Shown here one piece after another: positions 36,607 to 44,077 of a stretch of 54,327 nucleotides of DNA. The notes beneath the pieces are model-generated. The model did no database searches. It had not been told where the DNA came from and saw only the letters and a program-made list of their open reading frames with translations. The stretch covers positions 65,046 to 119,372 of the forward strand of contig NZ_LMPQ01000012.1 in the NCBI RefSeq assembly GCF_001423905.1, in the 5' to 3' direction. The stretch comes from Frigoribacterium sp. Leaf186 (GTDB lineage: Bacteria; Actinomycetota; Actinomycetes; Actinomycetales; Microbacteriaceae). The translations under genes and the position numbers were made by a program. Every line of letters begins with the position of its first letter. Within the stretch, counting starts at the first letter, position 1.

Positions 36607-38064
36607 TCAGGCGCGCTCCGTCACCGGTCGTGACCCGCGCCTCCGACCGGCGAGCGCGCGCAGCCGCCGCAGGTCGTCGTCGACCCCGTCGAGCAGCCGG
36701 TCCGCGAACCCGGGCCCGGCCCGCCAGAGCGTCACGAGCAGGATCACCAGCACGGCCGTGGCGAGCGACGACCGCTGCAGGCCCGTGCTCGGTTCGAGCT
36801 GACGCACGAGCAGTGCGAGCGGGATCGCCAGCCACTCGACGCGACCGGTGAGCGCGACGAACGGCACCAGCAGCAGGGCGTACCAGGGGTAGCGCGGGCT
36901 GACGGCGACGAGTGTCACGCCGATCATGACCAGCTGCCCCAGCCACGGGTCGTGCGACGGGGTCTTGACCCACACCAGCACCGCCGTCACCCCGACGATC
37001 AGCACGGCGGCGGGCGTCGTCCAGGCCCCGGGCAGGAACGCCGACAAGAACACGAATCGAGAACCGTCCTCGTAGCCCTCCTCGGTCAGGTAGCCCGGCA
37101 GGTACCCGAGCACCTGCCAGCCGGTCGTGGCCACGTACGGCACGTAGAGCACGGCGAAGGTGACGACGGAGGCGCTGATGACCTTCCAGGGCTGCCCGCG
37201 CAGCAGGGCGGGCGCCGCGATCACCGGGATGAGCTTGGTCGCGATCGCGGCCCCGAGCGCGATGCCACCCCGCCAGCGTCGGCCGGTCGCGACGAGCAGG
37301 GACGCAGCCACGACGAGCACGGCGCCCAGCAGGTCGACGTGCGAGTTCGTGATGCCCTCACCCACCACGAGCGGGCACCAGCCCCAGAGCGCCGCCCAGC
37401 GTGGGTCGAGACCACGACGGCGCAGGGTCGCCAGCAGGGCGACGGTCGTGCCGAGCACGAGCACGAAGCCGGTGAACTGCAGCGGGAAGAACCCCGCGTC
37501 CGGGCCGACGACCGCCGACACGGCCCAGAAGTACAGCTCGGCCATCGGGGGGTAGATGGTCGGCACGTCGGGCCGGTTGATCAGGGTGCAGACGACGTCG
37601 CCGGTCTGACTGTCGTACGCGCGGTGCACCTGGCGGTCGGGTTCGCCGCAGCGCTCGCCGATCGTGCCGTCGTCGCGGGTGAACGGCGTCGACTCGGGGA
37701 AGATCCAGGCCGGCCGCAGATCGCGCAGCTCGCCTGCGTCGGGCGTGTACTCGTAGGGCGAGACGCCGGCGGTCTGCACGATGCCGTCCCAGGCGTAGCG
37801 AGCCGGGTCAGTGCTCGTGTTGGGCACGCCGGTCAGGCCCGCACCGCCGACGAGGGCCGTGCCCGCGATCACGAGGGCGGTGACGTGTCGCACGGGCACC
37901 CGGCGCAGCAGCGCGACGGCCAGGGCGAAGAGGGCCCAGCAGATCGCGGTCCAGACGACGAAGTCGGTCCGCAGCTCTTTCATCAAGAAGCCGACGTTCA
38001 CGACGCCCCAGGCGACGGCCGCGGCCAATCCGAGGACGGCCACGGCCGCGAACACTGTACGCAC
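36607..38064 (-). CDS. GT87/DUF2029-like polyprenol-phosphate-dependent glycosyltransferase
   Basis: 485 aa with about ten or eleven membrane helices. It has a large first external loop with acidic residues and a TIYPPMAELYFWAV segment, plus WGWCPLVVGEGITNSHVDLL and GAAIATKLIPVIAAPAL, typical of actinobacterial GT-C mannosyltransferases that elongate wall mannans or lipoglycans. The substrate is unknown. I place the start at GTG 38064 (RTVFAAVAVLGLAAA): it begins helix one, and a CACACT box (minus strand, 38071-38076) ends 6 nt upstream. A longer frame from 39405 is a shadow of the divergent oxidoreductase. An ATG at 38112 in the same frame is a second, less likely, start. Confidence 0.75.
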   Translation of the reverse strand: MRTVFAAVAVLGLAAAVAWGVVNVGFLMKELRTDFVVWTAICWALFALAVALLRRVPVRHVTALVIAGTALVGGAGLTGVPNTSTDPARYAWDGIVQTAGVSPYEYTPDAGELRDLRPAWIFPESTPFTRDDGTIGERCGEPDRQVHRAYDSQTGDVVCTLINRPDVPTIYPPMAELYFWAVSAVVGPDAGFFPLQFTGFVLVLGTTVALLATLRRRGLDPRWAALWGWCPLVVGEGITNSHVDLLGAVLVVAASLLVATGRRWRGGIALGAAIATKLIPVIAAPALLRGQPWKVISASVVTFAVLYVPYVATTGWQVLGYLPGYLTEEGYEDGSRFVFLSAFLPGAWTTPAAVLIVGVTAVLVWVKTPSHDPWLGQLVMIGVTLVAVSPRYPWYALLLVPFVALTGRVEWLAIPLALLVRQLEPSTGLQRSSLATAVLVILLVTLWRAGPGFADRLLDGVDDDLRRLRALAGRRRGSRPVTERA

Positions 38065-38130
38065 GTGACCAGTGTGGCGGAATCCGCCGGTGCAGTCCCC
38101 GAGTCGCGGCATATCTGAAATGATGCAGCC

Positions 38131-39489
38131 ATGAGACGACTCCTGCACGACGCGCGACGAGCGGTCTCGTCTCCGACGCGCAACGCGCGGTCGGCGACCG
38201 TCTTCGGTCGCCTGCTCGGCCTCGCGTTCGTGATCTGCCTGCTGACGGGCCTCTACAGCCACTTCCTCCAAGAGCCGCTCGGGTGGATGCGCTTCCCGAC
38301 GAGCCCGGTGTGGCTCTACCAGGTCAGCCAGGGCGTGCACATCACGGCCGGCATCGCCTGCATCCCCCTGCTGCTCGCCAAGCTGCACTCGGTGTTCCCG
38401 CAGCTCTTCCAGCACCCGCCGATCAAGCACCCGATCGACATCCTCGAGCGCGCCTCCATCGCCCTGTTCGTCGCGACCTCGATCCTGCAGCTCGTCACCG
38501 GGCTGCTGAACACCTACCAGTACTACCCCTGGCCGTTCCCGTTCAAGCAGGTGCACTTCGCCCTGTCGTTCGTCATCGTCGGGTCGCTGGCCGTCCACAT
38601 CGCCGTCAAGCTGCCGCTGATCACCCGCTACTGGCGGTCCCGCGACAGCTACGACGCCGAGGGGCGCTTCGTCGAGCCGCCGGCCGAGCTCGACGCGGCC
38701 CGCGCCTCCTTCGTCGCCGAGTCCGAGGCGACGGCCGAGCTCGCCCGGTTCCGTGCCGAGCGCGACGCCGACGTGACGCGACGCGACCGCGACCCGCACG
38801 CCGCGCCTCCTGCCCCCGCCCGCGGCCTCACCGGCCGCGTCATGCACTGGATCGACACCGCCCACGAGGTCGACCGCGAACCGGGACGTGCCCGGGTGTC
38901 GCGTCGGGGCTTCTTCACCGCCGCCGGGGTCGCCACCGGCGGGGTGGTCGTCCTCACCGCCGGGCAGTCGTTCACCCCGCTGGCCCCCCTCAACGCCTTC
39001 GCTCCCCGGCAGCGCGGCCTCGGCCCGAACGACCTGCCGATCAACCGGACGGCCGCGGCCGCCCAGGTGCTCGAGACGGCGATGGACCCCGACTGGCGCC
39101 TCGACGTCGTGGTCGGCGGCGTCGCCACCGCGTTCACCCTCGACACGTTGCGCGGGTTCGACGGCGCCGACGAACGACTGCCGATCGCCTGCGTCGAGGG
39201 CTGGAGTCAGACCGGCGCCTGGCGGGGGGTGCGCCTGGTCGACCTGCTGGCCGCGGCCGGCGCCCCGACCGACCGTCGCCTGCGACTGACCAGCCTCGAG
39301 AAGAAGGGCGGCTACCGCGTGACCGAGATGGGCCCCGAGTACGCCTCCGACCCCCGCACCCTCGTCGCCCTCGAGCTGAACGGCGAGCCGCTCAGCATCG
39401 ACCACGGCTACCCGGCGCGCATGATCGCCCCGGGCCGGCCCGGCGTCCTGCAGACGAAGTGGCTCAGCTCGATCGAGGTGCTCTCGTGA
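38131..39489 (+). CDS. Membrane cytochrome b fused to a sulfite-oxidase-type molybdopterin domain
   Basis: 452 aa fusion. Residues 1 to about 165 hold four helices with histidines placed as in cytochrome b561/DUF4405 proteins (FLQEPLGWMRF, VSQGVHITAGIA, QVHFALSFVIVGSLAVHIAVK). A charged linker (170-250) carries two 9-mer copies. Residues 257-262 read SRRGFF followed by a hydrophobic stretch, an internal Tat-like motif. From about 290 a molybdopterin oxidoreductase domain (PF00174) follows, with the Mo-ligating cysteine in IACVEGWSQTGAWRGV (Cys354). It could oxidise or reduce an extracytoplasmic substrate and pass electrons to the membrane heme. It is the only molybdoenzyme in the window and lies amid the Mo genes. 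Confidence 0.85.
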   Translation: MRRLLHDARRAVSSPTRNARSATVFGRLLGLAFVICLLTGLYSHFLQEPLGWMRFPTSPVWLYQVSQGVHITAGIACIPLLLAKLHSVFPQLFQHPPIKHPIDILERASIALFVATSILQLVTGLLNTYQYYPWPFPFKQVHFALSFVIVGSLAVHIAVKLPLITRYWRSRDSYDAEGRFVEPPAELDAARASFVAESEATAELARFRAERDADVTRRDRDPHAAPPAPARGLTGRVMHWIDTAHEVDREPGRARVSRRGFFTAAGVATGGVVVLTAGQSFTPLAPLNAFAPRQRGLGPNDLPINRTAAAAQVLETAMDPDWRLDVVVGGVATAFTLDTLRGFDGADERLPIACVEGWSQTGAWRGVRLVDLLAAAGAPTDRRLRLTSLEKKGGYRVTEMGPEYASDPRTLVALELNGEPLSIDHGYPARMIAPGRPGVLQTKWLSSIEVLS

Positions 39490-39992
39490 CCGCGCGCGTC
39501 CCGGCGACGACCACGAGCGCAGGAGGCGCAGGCACGTCGCGCTCCGTCCGAGTCGTCCGCGGGGTGCTGGTCGCCCTCGGCGTCGCCCTGATCGGCCTCG
39601 GCGGCTGGGTGCTCACCGACACCGTCAACCCGAACCGCTACGGGGGCCTCGTGATCTGGCTGATCGGTTCGGTCGTCCTGCACGACGCCGTGCTCGCACC
39701 GGTCGTGGCCGCGGTCTCGCTCGTCGTGCGGCGGACCGGCCGGCGCGTGCGTCCGGCCGTCCTCTGGATCGTGCAGGGTGCGGTCGTCGTCGGCGCGATC
39801 TTCTCGCTGGTCGTCGTGCCCGAGATCGTCGCGAAGGCGAGGGGGCCGAAGAACGACACGGTGCTGCCGTTCGACTACGGAGTGCGCCTGGCCGTGCTCT
39901 GGCTCGTGATCGCGCTGGCGACCGCCGCCGTGGTGGCGCTCTACCTGGCGCGCAGCCGGCAGAAGGTGCGCCCGTCGACCGACCAGGTCTGA
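39486..39992 (+). CDS. Small membrane protein coupled to the molybdoenzyme
   Basis: 168 aa with four predicted helices (VLVALGVALIGLGGWVL, LVIWLIGSVVLHDAVLAPVV, AVLWIVQGAVVVGAIFSLVV, LAVLWLVIALATAAVVALYL). I do not recognise a characterised family. The GTG start overlaps the oxidoreductase stop (GTGA), so both are made from one mRNA and it may be a subunit or assembly partner. Its 3' end overlaps the convergent methyltransferase gene by 52 bp. Confidence 0.7.
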   Translation: MTARVPATTTSAGGAGTSRSVRVVRGVLVALGVALIGLGGWVLTDTVNPNRYGGLVIWLIGSVVLHDAVLAPVVAAVSLVVRRTGRRVRPAVLWIVQGAVVVGAIFSLVVVPEIVAKARGPKNDTVLPFDYGVRLAVLWLVIALATAAVVALYLARSRQKVRPSTDQV

Positions 39993-40660
39993 GCGACCCG
40001 CAGGCCCGAGCGTCGGGCGTGGCGGTGCAGCGCCTCGCGGCCGACCTCGGCCCAGGGGAAGGTCGCGCTCGCGTGCCCCAGGTCGTCGACCACGTGGGCC
40101 TCGTAGCTGTCGTCGAGCGAGGCGTCTGGCGCGGTCTCGACGACGACCGAGCCGTCAGCCGTCAAGATCTCGGCACAGCGCGTGAGCAGGGCCGTCGGGT
40201 CTCCGCCGATGCCGACGTTGCCGTCGAGCAGCAGGGCGAGGTTCCACTCGCCCTCGCGGGGCAGCGGGTCGAAGACCGAGCCGCCGGCCACGGGGAGGCC
40301 GGCCTCGCGGGCCATCGCCACGGCCGTCGGCGAGACGTCCAGCCCGAGCACCGTCAGGCCCCGGTCGACGGCGGCCCGCACCATGCGGGCGGGCCCGCAG
40401 CCGATGTCGAGCACCGGGCCCGTCTCGGCGTCGAGGGTCGTCAGGTCGGCGGCGTCCGCGTCGGCGCTCCAGCGCGCCACGTCGAACGGCTCGTCGGCGT
40501 CGCGGTCGCGGGTGGCGGGGGGCGACGCGGGGCGCCCGACGGTTCCGACGGCGCCGGCCGCGCGGACGAGCTGCAGCAGGCCCTCGTGACGCAGGGCGCG
40601 CGCATACGGCTCCGCGCCTCCTGAACCGAAGGTGGCGGGCTGTTCGGGGGCGATGGTCAT
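39941..40660 (-). CDS. Class I SAM-dependent methyltransferase
   Basis: 239 aa. The SAM-binding motif I is VLDIGCGPARMVRAAVDRG, with GLDVSPTAVAMAREAGLP (motif post-I) and WNLALLLDGNVGIGG. The acceptor is unknown. It is the last gene of an operon with a DUF2064 glycosyltransferase and a GT2 enzyme (4-bp ATGA overlap with the former), so its acceptor is probably a sugar- or lipid-linked intermediate of that pathway. The C-terminus overlaps the opposite-strand membrane protein by 52 bp. Confidence 0.85.
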   Translation of the reverse strand: MTIAPEQPATFGSGGAEPYARALRHEGLLQLVRAAGAVGTVGRPASPPATRDRDADEPFDVARWSADADAADLTTLDAETGPVLDIGCGPARMVRAAVDRGLTVLGLDVSPTAVAMAREAGLPVAGGSVFDPLPREGEWNLALLLDGNVGIGGDPTALLTRCAEILTADGSVVVETAPDASLDDSYEAHVVDDLGHASATFPWAEVGREALHRHARRSGLRVAQTWSVDGRTFCRLRAR

Positions 40661-41358
40661 GAGGTGACCCCTTCTGTGGCGGGATCGGTCGTTCGGGTGA
40701 CGCCGTTCGTGGTGGCCGTGTGGGTGTTCGTGTGCTCGTTCGCGGACTCGGCGTCGCGCAGGGCCGAGGCGAACCTGCTGCCCGGCGCGGCCGCGGCCAC
40801 GAGGCGGGCGTCGTCGATGGTGTCGACGTCGACGAGCTCGGGCAGCATGCGGACGGTGAGGCCGGCGTCGGCGAGGCGACGCAGCTGGTGTGCGCCGGTG
40901 TCGTCACGCGACATCGGCACGCCTCGCAGCAGGTCTCCCGTCGGACGGGCGAGGCCGAGGGCCCAGAACCCGCCGTCGTTCGCCGGGCCGAACCAGGCGT
41001 CGACGTCGTCGGTCCACTCGGTGAAGACGGGCGCGAGGGAGTCGGTGGTCACCTGCGGGGTGTCCATGCCGATGAGTACGGTCTTGCCGTCCACCTCGTC
41101 GAAGAGGGCGCCGAGTCGCGCGTCGAGGTCGCCACCGATCTGAGGGATCACATCGAAGTCTTCGGAGCCGACGGGCCGGCGGTTGCCGTCGAACAGCAGG
41201 ACGCGTCGCGTGGCCGGCAGCCGGCGTGCCACGTCGAGGGTGTCCTGCACGGCCGCGGCCGCGACGTCGGCGGCCTGCTCGAGGCTGAGGGGAGGGTGCA
41301 GCCGGGTCTTCACCTTGCCCGGGATCGTCTCTTTCGCGATCACCACGACGGTCGTCAT
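40657..41358 (-). CDS. DUF2064 / TIGR04282-type glycosyltransferase-like nucleotidyltransferase
   Basis: 233 aa GT-A/nucleotidyltransferase fold. It has VVVIAKETIPGKVKTRLHPPL (a sugar-nucleotide binding N-terminus), VLIGMDTPQVTTDSL, DAWFGPANDGGFWALGL and a DDTG motif. The family is annotated by some databases as an arsenosugar glycosyltransferase, but its reaction is not established here. The last 30 residues are Thr/Asn-rich. It overlaps GT2 and the methyltransferase by 4 bp each, so the three are tightly coupled. Confidence 0.8.
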   Translation of the reverse strand: MTTVVVIAKETIPGKVKTRLHPPLSLEQAADVAAAAVQDTLDVARRLPATRRVLLFDGNRRPVGSEDFDVIPQIGGDLDARLGALFDEVDGKTVLIGMDTPQVTTDSLAPVFTEWTDDVDAWFGPANDGGFWALGLARPTGDLLRGVPMSRDDTGAHQLRRLADAGLTVRMLPELVDVDTIDDARLVAAAAPGSRFASALRDAESANEHTNTHTATTNGVTRTTDPATEGVTS

Positions 41359-42023
41359 CGGCCCGCCTCCCGCAGCAGTCGCGACATGTCCTTGACGGCC
41401 ACCCAGGTGCCCCGGATCGTGCCGGTCACCTTGCTGCGACCCACGCGCGGCGAGTACGGGGCGTCCTGCTCGACGATGCGCCAGTCGGCCTCGCTGGCGC
41501 GCAACACCATCTCGAGCGGGTAGCCGCTGCGGCGGTCCTTCAGGTCGAGGTCGAGCAGGGCCTGACGGCGGGCGACGCGCATCGGGCCGAGGTCGTGCAG
41601 GGCGACCCCGCTCGCGCGGCGCATGAGGTGCGACAGGGCGAGGTTCGCCAGGCGGGCGTGCACCGGCCAGGCCCCCCGGGTCGTCGGCCGCCGACGGCCG
41701 AGCACGAGGTCGGCGTCACCGGCCATGACGGGCGCCGCGAGCGCGACGAGGTCGGCGGGGTCCATCGAGGCGTCCGCGTCGCAGAACGCGACGTAGGGCG
41801 CGGTGGCCGCCTCGAGGCCGGCGTGGGCCGCGCTGCCGAAGCCGCGCCGCGCCTCCTGGACGACGGTCGCACCGTGCGCTGCGGCGACGCGGGCCGAGTC
41901 GTCGGTCGAGCCGTTGTCGACGACGATCGCGTGCCAGCCCTCCGGCAGCCTCCCGAGCACCCAGGGCAAGGCGCCTTCTTCGTCGAGACACGGAAGCACG
42001 ACGTCGACCAAGGGATTGCTCAT
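41355..42023 (-). CDS. Family 2 glycosyltransferase
   Basis: 222 aa GT-A enzyme. It opens with VDVVLPCLDEEGALPWVL, has IVVDNGSTDDSARVAAAHG, and the metal-binding FCDADASMDPADL. The short length and the DRRSGYPLEMVLRA region resemble DPM1-like or polyprenyl-phosphate glycosyltransferases without membrane helices. It leads the three-gene operon GT2-DUF2064-methyltransferase. TATTGT (minus strand, 42031-42036) ends 7 nt before the ATG. Confidence 0.87.
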   Translation of the reverse strand: MSNPLVDVVLPCLDEEGALPWVLGRLPEGWHAIVVDNGSTDDSARVAAAHGATVVQEARRGFGSAAHAGLEAATAPYVAFCDADASMDPADLVALAAPVMAGDADLVLGRRRPTTRGAWPVHARLANLALSHLMRRASGVALHDLGPMRVARRQALLDLDLKDRRSGYPLEMVLRASEADWRIVEQDAPYSPRVGRSKVTGTIRGTWVAVKDMSRLLREAGR

Positions 42024-42078
42024 CCTCTCGACAATACGGATGCCATCCCATGAGAGTGATGGGAGCGGGTGGTCCGCG

Positions 42079-42114
42079 CCCCGAACGGGGGGAGTGCTGT
42101 CATTCTGCTAGCGT
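42079..42114 (+). promoter_or_regulatory. Promoter/operator region of the toxin-antitoxin pair
   Basis: A CCCCG-AA-CGGGG palindrome (42079-42090) and a TAGCGT -10 box (42109-42114) precede the antitoxin gene, followed by GGAGG 8 nt before its ATG. Antitoxin-toxin complexes of this kind usually repress their own promoter by binding such palindromes. A second TCCCAT/ATGGGA hairpin lies at about 42046-42064. Confidence 0.45.
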
Positions 42115-42135
42115 CGGTGATCGGAGGTGGCCAGG

Positions 42136-42450
42136 ATGGCGACGTTGACGGTGCGGGGCCTCGATCCCGAGGTGATCGAGGGGCTCAAGGCCCTCAGTGC
42201 GAGCCGCGGGCGGTCGATGGAGGCCGAGGTGCGGCTGATGGTGACGCGACTCGCCCAGGGGGCCGAGGGGCCGGTCGACGATCCGTCGGCCGCGGCGGAC
42301 GCCGGGGCGGCACCGACGCCCGAGAACTGGGTCCACGTCTTCCGTCGCCGCTTGGCGGAGAGGGGCTCCTTCCTCGACGACGAGTTCGTCGAGGGCCTCG
42401 ACCGCGATCGGCGGGCGCAGGCCCCGGCGAGATCGGCCGACTTCCGATGA
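42136..42450 (+). CDS. FitA/VapB-type ribbon-helix-helix antitoxin
   Basis: 104 aa. The first 40 residues form an RHH DNA-binding domain of the FitA type (MATLTVRGLDPEVIEGLKAL, then RGRSMEAEVRLMV). A flexible C-terminal part ends in an acidic/aromatic helix (VHVFRRRLAERGSFLDDEF) expected to block the toxin active site. ATG 42136 was preferred over GTG 42127 because GGAGG overlaps the GTG. The stop overlaps the toxin ATG. Confidence 0.87.
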   Translation: MATLTVRGLDPEVIEGLKALSASRGRSMEAEVRLMVTRLAQGAEGPVDDPSAAADAGAAPTPENWVHVFRRRLAERGSFLDDEFVEGLDRDRRAQAPARSADFR

Positions 42451-42866
42451 TCGTCGTCGACACGAACGTCGTGTCGGAACTCGCGCGTCCCCGTCCCTGC
42501 CCCGAGGTGGTGAGCTGGTTCGAGCGGCAACGGCTCGACGGCCTCTACCTGAGCGTCGTCACCGGTGCCGAGATGTTGGCCGGGCTGCTGGCCATGCCCG
42601 AGGGCCGCCGCCGTGACCGCGTCGAGGACTGCGTCATCGACATCCTCGAGCACCAGTTCGACGGACGTGTGCTGGCGTTCGACGCGCACGCGGCGATCGA
42701 GTACGCGACGGTGCTGGCGCGGCGCAGGGCCGCCGGTCGACCGATCGCGACGGCCGACGCCATGATCGCGGCACACGCCCTCGTCGGCGGTGCCGCCCTC
42801 GCCACGCGCAACGCGAGAGATTTCGAGGGCCTCGGCCTCGAGCTCGTCGACCCCTGGGCCCGGTGA
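42447..42866 (+). CDS. PIN-domain ribonuclease toxin (VapC/FitB-like)
   Basis: 139 aa PIN domain. The metal-binding acidic residues are in place: Asp5 (VVDTNVVSE), Glu42 (TGAEMLAG), Asp104 (IATADAMIAAHA) and Asp125 (RNARDF). It is expected to cleave RNA, often tRNA or rRNA, when freed from the antitoxin. The ATGA overlap makes one operon with the antitoxin. The pair is on the strand opposite to the surrounding sugar genes. Confidence 0.92.
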   Translation: MIVVDTNVVSELARPRPCPEVVSWFERQRLDGLYLSVVTGAEMLAGLLAMPEGRRRDRVEDCVIDILEHQFDGRVLAFDAHAAIEYATVLARRRAAGRPIATADAMIAAHALVGGAALATRNARDFEGLGLELVDPWAR

Positions 42867-42867
42867 C

Positions 42868-42929
42868 CTCGAGGCGTCCGCCGTCGGGCGCTCCGCGCGA
42901 CGGACGCCCCGCCCGGTCAGCGCCTCGAG
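42868..42929. terminator. Bidirectional hairpin between toxin gene and epimerase gene
   Basis: Inner arms GGCGTCCG (42873-42880) and CGGACGCC (42901-42908), with outer arms CTCGAGGCG (42868-42876) and CGCCTCGAG (42921-42929), give alternative stems in the gap between the convergent stop codons. Confidence 0.5.
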
Positions 42930-42955
42930 TCAGCGCCTCCCGTCAGTGCTTCCGG
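42916..42955. repeat. 13-bp tandem repeat after the epimerase stop
   Basis: Three 13-bp units (GTCAGCGCCTCGA, GTCAGCGCCTCCC, GTCAGTGCTTCCG) run up to the epimerase stop, whose own GTCAGCGG begins a partial fourth unit. On the minus strand each unit holds a TGA. Because 13 is not a multiple of 3, stops fall in successive frames. Confidence 0.7.
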
Positions 42956-44077
42956 TCAGCGGACGACCGCGGCGCGCAACGGCGCCGTGGCGAACTCGTG
43001 CATGCCCTGTTCGAAGCTCACGCTCGGCCGCCAGCCCAGCTCGTCCTGCAGCCGGGCCGAGGAGGCCGTGACGTGGCGGACGTCGCCCGCCCGGTACTCA
43101 CCCGTCACGACGGGGGCCGGGCCGCCGGCCTCGCGAGCCAGCGCCTCGGCCATCTCGCCGATCGTGTGCACCGTGCCGCTGCCGACGTTGAAGGCCCGGA
43201 ACGCGTCGGCGGGCTGGTCGGCCGTCCAGTCGAGTGCCGCCAGGTTTGCCGAGGCGATGTCGCGGACGTGCACGAAGTCGCGGCGTTGGGCGCCGTCCTC
43301 GAACACCCGCGGTGCCTCGCCGCGTTCGAGGGCCGAGCGGAAGAGCGAGGCGACGCCCGCGTAGGGCGTGTTCTGCGGCATGCCCGGGCCGTAGACGTTG
43401 TGGTAGCGCAGGGCCGCGGCGCGACCGCCGGTGCTGCGCGCCCACGAGGTCGACAGGTGCTCCTGCGTCAGCTTGGTGATGGCGTAGACGTTGCGCGGGT
43501 CGAGCGGGGCCTCTTCGGCGATCAACTGCGGTTCGAGCAGCTCGCCCGCCTCGTCGCGCGGGTCGAAGACGCCCGCGTCGAGGTCGGCGATGCGGCGGGG
43601 CGCCGGTCGCTCCGTCGCGCCCGACGAGGTGCGGTAGCTGCCCTCGCCGTAGACGACCATCGACGACGCCACGACGAGCCGGTCGACGCCGGCCCGGTCC
43701 ATCGCCGCCAGGACGACGGCCGTGCCGAGCTCGTTCGACGAGACGTAGTCGGGCGCGTCCTGGAAGTCCACGCCGAGCCCGACCTTGGCCGCCTGGTGGC
43801 AGACCGCGTCGACGCCCACGAGGGCGCGGTCGACCGTCTCGGCGTCGCGGACGTCGCCGTGCACGAAGTCGACGCGAGGGTCGACCGTCGGCTCGCCGCC
43901 GTGCACGTCCGGTCGCAGCGAGTCGAGCACGCGCACCCGCCAGCCCCGCTCGAGCGCGAGGTCGACGATCGCCGAGCCGATGAAGCCGGCGCCGCCCGTG
44001 ACGAGCAACAGGCCGGGGCCCGCGGTCGCGTCGGTGGCTGCGTCCGCGGCGGACGAGGAGGCGCGGTTCGCGTTCAC
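42956..44077 (-). CDS. NAD-dependent epimerase/dehydratase
   Basis: 373 aa extended short-chain dehydrogenase. The NAD-binding motif is LLLVTGGAGFIGSAIVDLA (about 21-39), with VVASSMVVYGEGSY and the catalytic YAITK (about 195-200). The insert AAKVGLGVDFQDAPDYVSSN is typical of UDP-sugar epimerases of the actinobacterial cluster type. The sugar nucleotide is unknown. The GTG start overlaps the MTA phosphorylase stop (GTGA). The first 20 residues are Ala/Ser-rich and carry a 9-mer copy. In the same orientation, downstream beyond the toxin-antitoxin pair, come GT2, DUF2064 and the methyltransferase. Confidence 0.85.
   Translation of the reverse strand: MNANRASSSAADAATDATAGPGLLLVTGGAGFIGSAIVDLALERGWRVRVLDSLRPDVHGGEPTVDPRVDFVHGDVRDAETVDRALVGVDAVCHQAAKVGLGVDFQDAPDYVSSNELGTAVVLAAMDRAGVDRLVVASSMVVYGEGSYRTSSGATERPAPRRIADLDAGVFDPRDEAGELLEPQLIAEEAPLDPRNVYAITKLTQEHLSTSWARSTGGRAAALRYHNVYGPGMPQNTPYAGVASLFRSALERGEAPRVFEDGAQRRDFVHVRDIASANLAALDWTADQPADAFRAFNVGSGTVHTIGEMAEALAREAGGPAPVVTGEYRAGDVRHVTASSARLQDELGWRPSVSFEQGMHEFATAPLRAAVVR

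Noticed and set aside
36607-39405. 932-codon version of the GT87-like gene
   Set aside because: The first part runs antisense through the molybdoenzyme gene; the real protein begins near 38064.
40657-41358. Arsenosugar biosynthesis glycosyltransferase as a firm label
   Set aside because: No arsenic methyltransferase, arsenosugar radical SAM enzyme or arsenic resistance gene is visible. Only the family resemblance supports it, so a neutral name is used.
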